Shown: positions 34,740-48,013, counted from the stretch's first letter. The stretch is 64,000 bases of DNA from Silene noctiflora (GCA_009801015.1 VHZZ01000837.1:81093-145092), one strand, 5' to 3'. The notes: generated from the letters alone by a model not told the origin. A program made the numbers and translations.

Positions 34740-36895
34740 TAGGATCTCTCCCTCTTAAATAACTCTATCTATTTCCAACACAAAATCTCCAACAAAACAC
34801 ATTTATTTATTTTCCCTTATTTCTCTCTCTAAAAAAAAAAATAAACAAAAAAACACTTGTTTTCTTCACGTCTTCATCTCTCTCTATATCTAGAACTACT
34901 ACTTATTCTTTTACTTTCAGATAGTGGGCCCATCAGATCGAAATCTTTAATTTTTTTTTTTAATTTCATGATTATCTAAATTAAGCTCTTCTTTCAATTA
35001 TGTTGTTAAATTTCTCATATTTATATCCATTTACTACCTAAATTCTAGTATAATTTTACTGTTTTTAACTGTCTTTCTTGTTAATTTGAACTGGGTTTTT
35101 GATTTAATTTTGTGGGTTGATGATATTTTTCAGTTTTTTCATACAAAATTTAGTGTTTTTTTGGTAATTTGATGTGGGTTAATAATGTTTTTCACTTTTT
35201 TTTCATGAATAAATTATAAAGTTCATTTTTTTATTAGTATTTTAATATTTTTTTTTTGTTAATTTGAGGTGGGTTTTTGATTTAATTTGGTGGGTAAATA
35301 ACAATATTCACTTTTTTTTTTCATGAATAATTTAAAAAGTTAATTCCTTTTTTTGTTTTTGTTTTTTGTTTTTAATAAATGTGATTGAATTTTAATGATG
35401 GGACTTTCTAGGATTTTTTTGGTTTTATTGTTAAATAAAGAATAATTAGAGTGAGAGAAGTTGCTACTTAAATGATTGATTTTTCATTGAAAAAATTGTT
35501 TAGAGAGAGAAATTAATAAGCTAATTATTCTAGAGAGAGAAGTGAGGGTGATTGGAGGGTGTGTTGGTCTACTCTTTAAGGTAATATAAAATAAAATAAA
35601 ATCATTTTATATTTATTATATTTTGTTTTATTTAATATTTTTAAACACTTGTTGTCTAAATTAGATTTGTGGGTTTTTGATTTGTGGTTGTAATTGTGAT
35701 TGTTGATCATCTAACACTGTTTTTAGTTTATGATTAATTGTTAGTTCTTTTATTGAATCACAAAAAGCTTGTCAGAGACGGTTTCTCGTTAAGTTATTGA
35801 ATTGTATAATCTTAAATTGTATAAATGTTGTGTTTGGGGAATTCATTTCATTTTGATGTGTAATTCAGTATTGGATGTATTAAATTCTGAAATTTTGATA
35901 TGACTTTGCATTTTATTTCATTTGATGTGAGAATTTTGGTTTGTTTTGATTTGCTTGTTGGTTTATCTATTGGGTCCTGCTTAAGACCGTCTTAATTTAA
36001 GACCTTTCACAATGTCGGGAGTAAGACGGTTTTAAACAAGAATTGGTGATCTATTGGGCATTTGTTGCTCATTTTTTTAATAAACCAGTGATGCAAAAGT
36101 TTTGCTCTTTATGTTTAATAGTAGGGTTTTGACTCTTCAAGGTCTGAATTAGGATATTTTTTGATGAAGAAATCTAGTATAGTCACTTTTTAATCTTTGT
36201 TTATTGCATCACTATTCTTCATTCGGTTCTGATTTTACTGTTGTAATAAATTTTGTGAAGAATCCTGTAGTCTATTCTTCCTAGAATTAGTTGGAGACCC
36301 GTTTTAAGTTTTATGACTGATATTGCCGTCTTAAACAAGAATTATTTAGTTGGAAATGTGATCCTTGTTAGATTGAGTGGTTCTTGAGTGATGTAATCTT
36401 ACTGACACCGTATTTACCGTTTGCCAAATTTTATTTAGAGCTGGATTTGAAATTTTAAATGTTGAGATATGGACTTGACGTATTCAAATTTCGTTCCATT
36501 TGTAGTCTGTAATTTTGTAAATTTTCCTTTTTAGTGTTCATATATTCTTATCAGCTGCATGTAGTAGAAAAGGCAGTAAATCATCTGTATATGCCATTCA
36601 TGATGTTCGGTAGTCACCAATTACTATATCGCCTATTTTTGATGCTAATAATTACGGAATTGGATTGTTGAGATTCATGAACCTGTGCCCTGAATCCTGA
36701 TGCATAAATGTAGTGGCTTTAATGTTTTATCACGACTTAAATTTATTCCCTGACATGTTCTTATGATTTGTTTTTCCTTGGTGAGCTAATTTCAGCTGTT
36801 GTATTAAGTTATTTTGGCTCATGAACAATTGCTGTTAATATTCTCTTAACGGAATCTTTGTCAGTGACTAAAGGTTATGTAATGGATTGACAGGA
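34740..36895 (+). promoter_or_regulatory. probable promoter, 5' leader and leader intron of the DUF863 gene
   Basis: CT-rich leader-like sequence (TTTCTCTCTCT, CTTCATCTCTCTCT at about 34820-34895) followed by U-rich intron-like DNA and an acceptor TTGACAG two bases before the start codon (36892-36893). A donor candidate is TTTAAG|GTAATA near 35580. Within it, three imperfect copies of a GTTAATTTGA...GGGTTTTTGATTTAATTT block occur (about 35080-35330). Boundaries are inferred. Confidence 0.45.
35974..36048. mobile_element. mini MULE-like element, 9-bp TSD
   Basis: A 75-bp insertion with CTTAAGACCGTC / GACGG.TTTAAAC inverted arms between duplications ATCTATTGG (35965-35973 and 36049-36057). It lies in the presumed leader intron of the DUF863 gene. 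Confidence 0.6.
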
Positions 36896-39800
36896 ATGGG
36901 AACAAAAGTGCAGATTGAAAACTACTTGTCTGGACATCACTCGACTAGGGACCTTAGTCGTGAATACGATTGTTACAATGATGTCAACTTGCCCAATGGC
37001 CAGTTTTATTATGGTTTTCTGCAAGGAACGATTGCAGATTCAGATTCACACACTGGATTTGACAAGGAAGTTGTGAAGCAGACGATGCTTAAGCATGAAG
37101 CCATATTCAAGGAACAGGTATACTCTCACTATAGTTTCAAATATCAGCGTGCATTTTATTCGATAGCAATATCTTGCTGTAATGCTGTCTGGGTAAAATA
37201 ATTTTGGCGAGTTGGATTGGGGAAACAAGGGAATGTCGATTATGTGAGCATGTCCCTTATCTAGCTTGGTACCATTGGAAAATTTGCGAACAAATAATAA
37301 AATGCTCACCAAATTTTGTGTGCGTTTCATTTTATTGTAAAGAAGCCTATGCTTATATATGATTATATCCGACCCTTCTTACCCCCACCGTTTGCAGGAT
37401 TGTGGGAGCCTTGCTGCATGGTGTAAATTGGTTGTGCAAAGATATTCCCATTTTTGAACTAAATTTTTTATTGGTATCCAGGTCTATGAACTGCACCGAC
37501 TATACAGAGTGCAAAGAGACCTGATGGACGAGGTTAGGAGGAAAGAGACATTGAAACGGCGTATACCCTATGAGGAATCATCCTCTTCGAGCCCTCTACC
37601 GTTGCATTTGCAATCCGAAGACGCACAAAGATGTAATGGTTCAAGTTTTCCATCTACAAGTCTAATTTCTGGCAGGCCTCTTATGTCAGGCCCAGATAAT
37701 TACCAATCATCTCCAAATTCCGCAAAAGGAAAGAGCATACAAGCTGGCCCTAGCGCATTCCGTAGTTTCCATAACCCAAAAAACTCAGAGGTCTCAGAGT
37801 CCCAACCCACAAAATTGCGGAAAGGAATTTTTGACCTGGAGCTTCCAGCTGATGAGTATATTGACACAGATGAAGTGGACCAATTTGGGAGGGCTAAAGA
37901 TTTTGTTAATTTAAGTCTCTCCCCAGATGAAAGCAGAAAACCGACATCTTTAGGTGACTTGAATGAGCCTTTGAATGCTGAAGGATTTGCTGCATTCTCA
38001 TCAGCTGAATTCTTACGCCGTAATGGCAGTCACACTGATACTCTCAATAGGAATTTTCCTGAAAGATCTATTATTTCATCTAATAAGGATATTCCGCCGT
38101 ACTCCATGAATGGCAGCTTGAATGGGTCTCTGAATAATTTACCGGATAGTGGAAGAAATGCTCAAAACTGGTTTCAAATGCTTCAATCAGGTAAAATAAA
38201 CTTAATTATATCCATTTCTATTAGGAGCCTATTCTTTAGTATTTTATTTTTGTGCCAATACCAAGAAGTTCAGGCAGTTTACCCTGATGAGTAGAATACT
38301 GATCAACTAAACGTTTTCGAGCTGATTCTGGAAGTCTTGCCATTAAATATCCTCTGTTAAAATCATGGAGTTTATATCTGGTAGCAAGGTTGGTCAGACT
38401 GGGCTTAGGTACGAGTCATTTCAGGTTTGTGTAGTTTTGTGAGTCGTGTCATTTCAGCCTCTCAGGTTGTGATTATTGAGATTTTTGTCCAATTATTCGT
38501 TTTGAGTCAATTCACATAGTATTGTTTTGAATCTGTCCATGTCCATAAGTCTAACATGGATTGTACCTTTTAGTTCTGAGTCGGGTCAGTTTAGTCAGGT
38601 CTAATGTTCATCTATCATCTGTTCCAGAACAATATAAAGACAGTGTGAAACCCATCAGTCAAGGACTCCTTCCACAAAAGGCTCCGATGCCTTATCAGCC
38701 AGTGCCTATTCCATGGGATCAATCTGCAACATCTTGGGGAAAACCCGACATTTTGGGTCAAAATCCCACATCAATCCAGCCAAGCCCATTTCTTCACGGG
38801 GTTAACCAAAGCAATGACTTGCTTGGTTACAAGTGGAACCCAAATAACAGTCCTGGAGTTAAAGCAGCTTTTGTCAGTGAACCGCCTGTAAGAAACGGGC
38901 TTCACCAAGGTTCATCGGCCACTGCCGGTGTTGATATCAAGGAAATGAACTTGAACGTGGCACTTCCAAATGGCAAGTCAGACAGTTATATTAACCCACA
39001 AGGACAGAAAAGTTGCAAGCTGGAGGACCCTTATGCTGTCTTGCCGTGGCTTAGAGGAAAGGGTGCGGGTAACGGGTCTGAACTTTCCAGGAATGGACTT
39101 GATAACGGGACTGGACATTCAAGGAATGGATTTGGTAACCCGGAAAGCAGCTTGAAAATTTTAGGGGTCTCTATATTTGACAACCGTCCCATGCCAAAGG
39201 AGGAAAATCACATTGCAGCTGTGAACCCTCCTGATATTCCTCGAGGATCAGGGATCTCTATATTTCATAATCATCCCATGCCGAAGGAGGAAAATCACAT
39301 CGCAGCTGTGAACCCTCCTGATATTCCTCGAGGATCAGGGATCTCTATATTTGATAATCATCCCATGCCGAAGGAGGAAAATCACATCGCAGCTGTGAAC
39401 CCTCCTGATATTCATCGAGGATCAGGGTATGAGGAGATTGAAGTCGGTGGAAGTAGGAAAAGAAAAGGGCTATTCGATATGAATATTCCTTGTGAAGCTA
39501 GTGATTCTGAACTGGACAAGATGTCGGTCGATGAAGCTGTGGGTTCAGATCCGAAAAAGAATTTTAGAAATCAGTTTGACCTCAATTCGTGCATAACCGA
39601 GGAGGAAACATGTGGATCCTCTCTTCTGTATAACAGCTCAAGTGTAAAGGTGGGCACTGGTATTGATCTAGAAGCCCTGGTAAATCTTGAAAAGGAAGAT
39701 AACTTTCTTCCTGCGGAAGATTCCTTAATAAACGAGACTGGTGACAGTGATTCTGAGCTGGCCAAGTCAGCGGCTTCAGCCATTGTTGCCATGTCATCAA

Positions 39801-40450
39801 TGGAGGGCACAAGTTGCCTTCTCGTAGAAGCCGAAGGAGATGATGATCCCTTGCATTGGTTTGTGAGTATAGCTTGTTCAAGTCTCGAAATGGTCGAAGA
39901 TGATGCATTACCTGAAGGTCTGGATGATTTTGAGTACATAATCTTGAGACAGAAAGAGTGTACCCCTGAGGAGTACTTACCCAAACCAAGCACTCCGGAT
40001 TTCCCGATTATCGAGAATGGTACTTGTGTGTTAACAAATACGAGAACACGCAAAGGACAGGCTCGGAGGGGAAGGCAGAGACGGGATTTCCAGAGGGACA
40101 TCCTACCTGGCCTTACCACACTTTCAAGGCATGAAGTGACCGAAGACCTTCAGACTTTTGGTGGGCTGTTGAGGGAGACGGGTTATTCTTGGCAATCAGT
40201 GTCCAACAGAAGGAACGTGGCCCGAAGTGGGCGTGGCCGTGGAAGACCACGATCAGTAGTGGCGGAGCCACCTGTTGCGATGAATACTGTATGTGCCCTT
40301 CCATTGAGGCAGAAACAAGAGGTACATATTAATAATGTGGAAATAAGTGTCGAGGATAGAAGCCTGAGAGGATGGGGGAAAACCACTAGACGCCCCCGAA
40401 GACAAAGGTGCCCTGCAGGTAATCCTGAACTTCTGGTGCCCTTAACCTGA
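36896..40450 (+). CDS. DUF863 family protein (plant-specific, function unknown)
   Basis: Three coding exons, 36896-37117, 37482-38190, 38628-40450, 917 aa. The ATG follows a leader-intron acceptor. Family blocks are visible: an N-terminal KVQIENYLSGHHS, FKEQVYELHRLYRVQRDLM across the first junction, RKGIFDLELPADEYIDTDE, SLGDLNEPLN, an LPWLRGK block, KRKGLFDMNIPCEASDSE, FDLNSCITEEE and the DDPLHWFVSIACSSLE region near the C-terminus, then a basic RRGRQRRDFQRDILPGL tail. Members are large, probably nuclear proteins (basic tail, low complexity) without assigned activity. Odd feature: a 29-residue segment (SIFDNHPMPKEENHIAAVNP and onward) is repeated three times in tandem at about 39168-39428 with almost no divergence. 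The last exon shows no other intron. Confidence 0.9.
39168..39428 (+). repeat. 87-bp in-frame coding tandem triplication
   Basis: The motif ATGCC(A/G)AAGGAGGAAAATCA starts at 39191, 39278 and 39365, a strict 87-bp (29-codon) period. Copies differ at only a few positions (Asp/His, Arg/His, Pro/His changes). Confidence 0.92.
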
Positions 40451-41045
40451 TAATTTAGTGACAAGTTTTGCATTACGAATTCCGGAAGTGAAGAATTATA
40501 AGAGGATAAAGTAACTGATCTCTTTCCCCCTCCATATGTTCCTCATCTTTTACATTTCTTAGCCAAAAGGGGATTGATTTGCCTTTGTACATGATTCTCC
40601 ACCCGAATAATTGGACGGTCGAGTACATACATTTGTACAGCCAGATTAATGTAAGATTTGTGGCATTTCAATGCAATTGTAGACGCAATTTTTATTTTAT
40701 GTCATTTATAAACAGTCTCTTTGTACATCCGGCCCTTGTTACTCCGCACTTTTTTGGAGTATTTGAGGCACTGGTTTTAATCCGTGTCAAGTTACCAACA
40801 CGCGCTTGCACAAAAAAATCCAGCCGATCAGCAAAAGTCATGTAAACGTAAACCGTGTGGATGGACGGAGAAAGAATACAATGTAATCAATGCTTGTACT
40901 CTATTGTTTATAATAAAACCGTTTCATACAAGAATTTACAAAATGTCGATTACACTGCTACCTTCTAGGTAAAATCTAATAAACCCTTAAGATTAGGTAC
41001 AAGCTTGAATGTCATGAAGACGATATAAATGGGAAACTGAGGGCA
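40451..41045. other. converging 3' flanks
   Basis: The 3' UTR of the DUF863 gene meets that of the minus-strand plastid protein gene. No other feature recognised. Confidence 0.5.
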
Positions 41046-41986
41046 CTACTCGACGCCCACCTTCTTCTTTAACATCGCAATGAAAGCATCTCTTTCATCA
41101 GGTGCCATTCCTGCTGTTGAGCAATCCCCTACTCCCCATTCCGCCCCTCTCAGGCAGTACTTGTCCATAATTTCCTGCTTGTTCCTGTCATTAATAACAT
41201 TACTAATTTATCAAAACGACTACTTCGGAATATACTTTTTAAAAACTCGCAAGTAGGTACTGTATTCTATATTGAGATGAAACATCGGTCAGGGTAGTTA
41301 TCAATTGATCACCAAAGTTAAACGAGGACAATAAATATGAAACGGGGAAGTACTTCTCTCTGTTAAGTTTAGAGCGCTCAAGTAGCTCTTTGATGATAGG
41401 AGATGATTTGATTCTCTCATCATTATCAGTATACTTCTTTTGGTAATCGTCTGCAGGAATTACAATGACCAAAGTTAATTTAGAACGGAGGGAGTAACAA
41501 ATTGATTAATCAAAGGTAAATAAATGATTAGAACGGAGGGAGTAAGATGGTAGTTAAAATTACCATTGTAACGATTAAGGAAATTAACAGTAGGTAGTTT
41601 AGGACCAGGAACTGATTCTATCCCAGGAAACCCTGACAGAAACCCTGCTTGTGCTGCACATTTTACGGTCGACAAGAATCATCATTTGAAACCGTCAGAT
41701 GACAATATCGGGTAAATACTGAATACCGAATACCGTGACATTAAGACAGCTTACCTGGGTTAGACCAGAAGATTACTGAAGAAACAGCTAAAGGTACACA
41801 AAAATTCTGCAAAATTTTCAGAGGCAGTTTAGCAGAAGATGAAGAATGTTTTTCGACACGATTAGCATTTATTTGTTGATAATTATGATTAGAGATACAA
41901 ATCTTAGATGGGAATTTCTTAGTATTGTGAAAAGTTGGATTTTGTGGAGAAGGGCCCAAGAAGCAAGATTGTAGTGATGAAGCCAT
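41046..41986 (-). CDS. thylakoid-lumen-type chloroplast protein, unnamed
   Basis: Four exons, 41986-41755, 41653-41564, 41450-41354, 41184-41046, 185 aa. The first ~60 residues are a Ser/Asn/Lys-rich transit peptide (MASSLQSCFLGPS). Then comes a hydrophobic lumen-transfer segment (FCVPLAVSSVIFW) ending NPAQA before GFLSG, a good AxA thylakoid processing site across the first splice junction. The mature part has GIESVPGPKLP, a helical DDYQKKYTDNDERIKSSP region and a conserved Cys-containing end KYCLRGAEWGVGDCSTAGM. I take it to be a small conserved green-plant lumenal protein but cannot name it. A Stowaway-like remnant with two ACGGAGGGAGTA ends (about 41485-41545) sits in intron 2. Confidence 0.8.
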
Positions 41987-42622
41987 TGGTGCCCAAATCC
42001 TTCCCTTTTGCCTTTGTGTTGCCCTCTTTAATTCATGGTATAGGATAAGGAGGGCAATCTAATACATGGCTGATATTAGTTTTGGGTTGTGAGTTGTGAC
42101 CTTTTGCCATGAGATTATTTTGTTATTCAGAGTTCACTAATTTGTAGTACTCTCTCCGTCTCAATCATTTGTTTACCTTTGATTAAATGGAAGGAGTACA
42201 TGAAGGTACTTTAGGTTAGGTGGACTCGAGATTCAGTAATATGATGTACAACTCGATAGCTTCGGCCACAACTAAACTAAATAGCGTCGCATAATTATGA
42301 GATTCTTGCATAGAGAATGCTACTCATGATTTGGGCTCAAAACCCGAAAAAGAAAATATTTTTCTGCCATACATACCCTGATGCCCGTGTAGATGTGAGC
42401 TATCTAAGCTGATAAAGTTACTGAGGAGTAGAACTGTAGAAGTACTCAGTATCCTAAGTTGAAACCCGTCGACATCAAAACTGGACACATTAATCAATTC
42501 ATCAAAGGCTCAAAAGCCAGCAAAAACATTGGTCGAAGCGTCATTTACAGTTCCAACAGTTTGTAAGTTCAACAAGTTAGGCTATAACAACCTAGAGCTG
42601 TTGACATAGCCAACCACCTGGT
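41987..42622. other. intergenic with a short Stowaway remnant
   Basis: Promoter side of the plastid protein gene. A 47-bp CTCTCTCCGTC...GGAAGGAG hairpin between TA dinucleotides (42150-42196) is a deleted Stowaway. The right part should include the 3' UTR of the ankyrin gene. Confidence 0.55.
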
Positions 42623-45600
42623 TTAACCTTCCATCATGGCTTTGGCAGCATCTATAAGTGCATCTCTAAAACTAGCTGGCGCACGACCTAGCACTGTATA
42701 CCCTTCTTTGTCTTCAACATCCACATCAGCTCCATGTCGTATCAAAAGAAACGCCACCTGTCAACGCTTGTATTAATTAATAAAAAAACTACAGGCTTTA
42801 GTGTCTAACTCTGTATATTGTTTTGCAACATTAACTGCTAATATCCATCGAGGATTCGAGGCAACAATAGAAGAGACCCGGGGGTGCTGGCTTTACGATG
42901 ATCACAGGAGTTGTGGAGAACTACGAAGGATTTCGCTTGAGAATTTAAGGTTCTAAGTTAAAAACTACTCTCGAGGCCTACAAATCTCACCTCATCCAAC
43001 AATATAATCGTCTTACAATATTGATTAGGACAATTCATCATGATCACTGGAGCTATATGTATCGCTTAAGACTTAAACTCCTTTGTGGCCTTTATCCTTA
43101 CATTTGAACAAGGTAGACCATGAATCGATGAACCGGTATGAATATAAAACAAAAGGGCGTCACCATTTATAATTACCTCTTTATTCTCACATATGACTGC
43201 ATTCATAAGAGGAGTTTGATCACTTCTATCAAGGGCATCAATTTCAGCTCCCTCCTCAACGAGCAGCTCACATAATTCCGCATTACCGGTGCTAGCTGCT
43301 CGATGTAATGGTGTGCACCCAACCTGAAACCAAAAGTTGAAAATTAAGTAAAAGTAAGTGATGCTTGGTCCTTGATGCTTCCATAATATCCGAAGTCACT
43401 CATGAACCTTGTCCTTGGCATTGATCTTTGCACCATGGGAAAGCAACATTTCAGCAATTTTCACCCATCCTTTGCTAGCAGCATAATGAAGCGGAGTTCG
43501 TCCACCATCATTTTTCATGTTCACATCAGCTCCTGTTAAAAAATGTAAGTAGTACTGTAAATAAATTAGTAATTCACCAATGTTATTCAGCTTGGCTGCA
43601 AGTGCTGAACACATGATGGTGGTGGAGTGTTAGATTATTTAGCGACATGACACACTGTCAACTGTCAAGCACGGCTTTTTTGTGAAATGTGAAAAAGTTC
43701 CATACTTTGGACTCACAAGTCAAGTGTTGTGTCATGGAGAGCGGACGCAGTACACACCACACAACCAAAGTGAAGTATTTCACTCTGCAAAAGACTTGAG
43801 GCTATCTATCTAGCGATCTTTGCAAAAGACTACTATAGACCAAGAAGTTGTAATAATAAATAAGATACCCTTTTGAAGGATACACTAGGACTCCTTCAAA
43901 CTTACAGAATATTAGAATAACATGCCGGCATTTAGTGCCTTGACATCTACTCAGTTCTGAAAACTGTTCTACACACGAGCAGGTCAAAATACACAATTTT
44001 ATAATGGAAAGCAGAAATTGAGAAGTCGCTTTATGGTAATGAAAAACATAACATAAACCACACTTGTCACTTTGCAGGATATGATTTTTCACATCCACTA
44101 ATCCATTTAAATAAAAAATCCTAGGCAGGACTACCTCAAAATAAGTTGGCCAAACTATCGCCAAACTAAGCTACAAATGACTATACACACTACTACACGT
44201 CTACACTAGTATCAACTTTTTATCGTTTAGGGGTCAGTTTACTACAAGTCTACAACTTTGTAAATAGAATCACAACCCTTTAAGTCTAATACTGTTAGCG
44301 ACGTAGCGTCCTAATGCCACGCCCATCTTCTTTTGGACTGAAACTACCAAAAACTGAATTGAACTTATAGCACCTTACCTGACCTGAACTAAAGAGGCAA
44401 AATGAACTCAACTGACCTTAACAGCACTTCAATTATAGGATGTAACCTGACCTGAACCGAAATTAAGTCCAAATTATCATGGCCTAACAAGGCTCCCATC
44501 GAAGCATATACCTTTCAGGAATTCTCTATGAGCTTATATAATAAAAAGGATGCTCTTATCTACCCATAAACTTAGCAAAGTGGCTAACCATTTTAGAAGA
44601 CTGATTTTACTCGAATTTAAGTAGTATTGGTATAAGGATAACATGACATTCACTTGATTCCATCTCTTTAGGCCCCATCTCTTTAGGTCTTCTATATTCT
44701 AAACATAAGTATACTGCTAGAGTATAAAGTCGAATGCTTCAAAATCCAAAGTCCAAATTCGCAAATCCTACAAATTAGGCTAATTATCTCTTAGAAGATG
44801 GCAATGCTTTCCAATCACATTGCATGTATTCTATGCCATAGACAACAACCAGACATTCAATCATTCTAATAACCAATGTCCTAACCTAAACTCATTGCTC
44901 AATTCTGTACTAACTACAAGGTCAAGAGGCAGAGTGACGGGTGCTGGCAAGGACTGTCGCCCCCATAAGCATTAACTTGTGAATTTTAAAAATTCTCGAT
45001 ATTTCCCAAGTTAATCATCACATACTAATTCGCCCCCAAACTTCGAATCCTGTCTAACATTCAAGCTGATTCCATCACTGATTACAACAATGCTAACATC
45101 AGAATTCCAGAAAACCCAAAGCTTTATACACAACATATTGAAACAGGGGATTAGGGTTTATCACAACAGTTCAGACCAGAATTCGAAACCGAAAATCAAA
45201 ACACAAAACAATTACTAACCATTAATAAGCAAAGATTGAATAACATCAAGATTGCCAATACTAGCAGCCGAATGAAGTGGGGCCCAACCCTCTTCATCCT
45301 TACTATTAATCATCATCTTCCCTGCTAAACCATCAACTTCTGCTAATTTCTTCACCACCTAAAAATACCCAACACAAAATTCAAAACCCTAAATCAAAAT
45401 TCAACACCAAACCCAGAAAACAACTGAATCAAAAGAATGAAATTTAGGGAAAAATACCTGAGGATGAGATGAAGAAACAGCAACATGAAGAAGAGAACGA
45501 CCATCTTCGTTGCGTAGAGAGACAAAGTTAGAGACTTTCGATGAAGGAAGAGAATCGAAGAGTGAAGTATCACCAGATTCAGCAGCTTTGAAGAGTTCTT

Positions 45601-45640
45601 CTTCTTTGATTTCTACTTCTGTATCTGTTTCCATCTCCAT
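42623..45640 (-). CDS. PSMD10: gankyrin-like ankyrin repeat protein (26S proteasome subunit PSMD10 homologue)
   Basis: Five exons, 45640-45458, 45358-45220, 43532-43408, 43323-43177, 42757-42623, 242 aa (Arabidopsis homologue about 240). After an acidic N-terminus (MEMETDTEVEIKEEELFKAA) the chain is ankyrin repeats throughout: NEDGRSLLHVAVSSSHPQVV, KDEEGWAPLHSAASIGNLDV, NDGGRTPLHYAASKGWVKIA, GCTPLHRAASTGNAELCELL, DQTPLMNAVICENKEVAFLL and DKEGYTVLGRA. It ends KAMMEG. This matches the gankyrin/PSMD10 type, a chaperone of the proteasome base that binds the Rpt3 ATPase, in cytosol and nucleus. Intron 2 is 1.69 kb with nothing recognised in it. The plant protein's exact role is inferred from family. 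Confidence 0.9.
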
Positions 45641-46700
45641 TGTTGTGTGTGTTTGATTTTTTTCGAGCTTCGATGGAGAAGGAGAGTTGAAGAGTGGAAA
45701 TACGGTGCATAATCGGAAAGCTGACCTGATCTAATAAGGCTAAAGTTCGGATTAAAAGCGGACTTGAAAACATGACTTGAAATATGAGGTGACCAAGTAT
45801 GACCCAGACCATTATCGACTTGCTCGATTTGTGATCAATACCCTATTTGAAATAATTTAAAATTAATCTGAAATGATTAGTTTCGTGAAAGTCTGTTCTT
45901 TTTGGCTATATTTAAATTTAATTAAAAGTTGAATGGTTTCTAACACTTCTTAATAATTAAGTAATTTTAGAAAATAATCTGTGTAAATCAAATTAATTTT
46001 AGCACATGGATATAATACACATTTAGGACTTCTCGAACTTTTGAATCTCTTTTCAAAATTGGTGTAAACATAATGTATGTTGAGTAAAGTAAAGCTTATT
46101 AAAAAAGTATCGATTCACATGACTTGTTTCAGGAAGGAAACACGCTACCCCATAACATGTTTCATTCAAAACACACACCAAAATGAAACATGCCACGAAG
46201 AATGGGGTGTCTCCTCTTGATAAATCACCACTCGAAGTGACGAGCTTCATCTAAACCCATTTTGCTGTCTCGAAATGACTTTTTATTTTAAAATTTACAA
46301 AATATTGCTAGTTTAGAAATGTAGGATATTGTCCCAGGTTCACCGGATCTTTCGATTCATATCCAAAGTCCAAACAAATCAATAAATGACTTTTTATTTT
46401 ATTTTAATTTTTTTTCCGTTTAAACTCCCATTTTAAAAATTTACAAAATATTGCTAGTTTAGAAATGTAGGATATTGTCCCAGGTTCACCGGATCTTTCG
46501 ATTCATATCCAAAGTCCAAACAAATCAATAAATTTTAAAATCGGTAAACCGATTTAATAAACTGGACAACTCATAAACCGTTCTAATTTTAAAATAGTAA
46601 ACGCGGTCAGAATTCGGTAAACAAACCGGGACCAACAAAAAACAGATCAAAAGTTCGTTGTATTTTGTTCAAGAAAAGAGAGAAAATTAGGGAGGAAAGA
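45641..46700. other. intergenic with a 146-bp-period direct duplication
   Basis: Between the divergent ankyrin and RING genes. Two copies of a ~98-bp sequence (46290-46387 and 46436-46533) are identical as read. No gene recognised. Confidence 0.6.
46290..46533. repeat. direct duplication upstream of the RING gene
   Basis: Identical segments beginning AAATTTACAAAATATTGC and ending CAAACAAATCAATAAAT, offset 146 bp, with an AT-rich spacer between them. They lie about 300 bases upstream of the presumed RING transcription start. Confidence 0.85.
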
Positions 46701-48013
46701 TCTGTTTTTTCATAATTGTTCCTTCCTTTCTCTTCATTTCTCTCTACATTCTACATAATCTGTTCTTCGTAAGATTTCTTTCTTCATTTAAATCATGTTT
46801 TCTTATCATTATTTCTTGCAATTTATTGATTTTGTTTGTTGATTGCATTCATAGTTTAATCTATTTTTTTGGGTTTGAATGTTGATATTAACCTTTGATT
46901 TTGTTCTGGGTTTGATTGAATTCGCGTATATTTTAATGGGTTTGGTTTAATTTTCTGGGATTGTTTTGTTATTGTTGGTACATAATTGTGATATTAATGA
47001 TGTGATTTTTAGTGTGATGTTGTTCGCTATCTGTTTTTCCTGTAAATCGCTGAAAAAAGTTTGATTCTTTGTTGTTGGATTGCGGATTAGATTTGTGTAA
47101 GACGGTTTTATGCGATTATAGAAGGAGTTTTATAGCATGGAATGTGCTTCAGGATTCACATCTAGCTTGATGTAGTTTGCTGTCCGTTTCCTTGTAAATT
47201 GTTCTAAAAAGTTTGAGTCTTTGCTGTTGGATCACGAATTAGTTTTGTGTAAGACGGACAAGACATTATCGCTTTTATAGAATGGGTTTTATTGCATGAA
47301 ATGTGACTGTTGTATTCCTATAACTGTCTCATATGAGTTTTTGTCATCAGAATTCGATTGCTCTTGTCATATTTAGTTTATAATGAGGCGCAAGGGCCCG
47401 TACAATATACAAACAATGGGGAGGGAGGATTTGTAATTGGAAGCTGATGTAGCTTTTCAGAAAAGTTAATGGCATATAGTATTGGTGTAGTTGTGAATGT
47501 TGAAGTTTGATGTTATTACATTTTGAGAAACATGCGATTTATTGGATCATGGAGTCATGGACCTGCTGTTAGAAAACCAATAGCGGAATCTTTGATTATT
47601 TTATACGGTGTAGCGATTAAGCCGATTAGATCTATAGGGCCAGTGGAATTTGTTGATTGTTTGTGATTCGGTTATTCTTGTAGCTCACTTCGTGTTCATT
47701 TTCTATTAGCATTTGCATCTGGGCATAAAAATGATTATCGACATTGTTATATAAATAACATAACAAGATTTAACACCTGGCCATTGAGCAATCTAGCAAG
47801 AGATGTTTGGTTTTGTAGTGATGTGGTCTAAAGGATATGGAAACTTACAATCAGATAATCTTGACTATTTAATGGATAAATAAAAAGAGTTACTTTGACA
47901 TGAGTGAGGGATCGATATGACGTGGGTTTAGTTTTTGCATTGAATCTTTATATATAATAATGTTTGGAGTAAGTATTTGATGTACTAATATTACCAACTT
48001 TTCAATGACTAGA
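46700..48013 (+). promoter_or_regulatory. RING gene 5' leader exon and leader intron
   Basis: A CT-rich leader (TTCCTTTCTCTTCATTTCTC, about 46725-46745) followed by a donor candidate TTCTTC|GTAAGA near 46768. The acceptor ATGACTAG lies just before the coding ATG. Two imperfect copies of a ~150-bp unit sit in the intron: TTTGTGTAAGACGG recurs at 47092 and 47244. Confidence 0.5.

Noticed and set aside
39571-40119. 182-residue minus-strand frame
   Set aside because: Antisense shadow of the DUF863 last exon.
48005-48013. Upstream ATG of the RING gene as the start
   Set aside because: It lies before a good splice acceptor (ATGACTAG) and relatives begin with MWSF.
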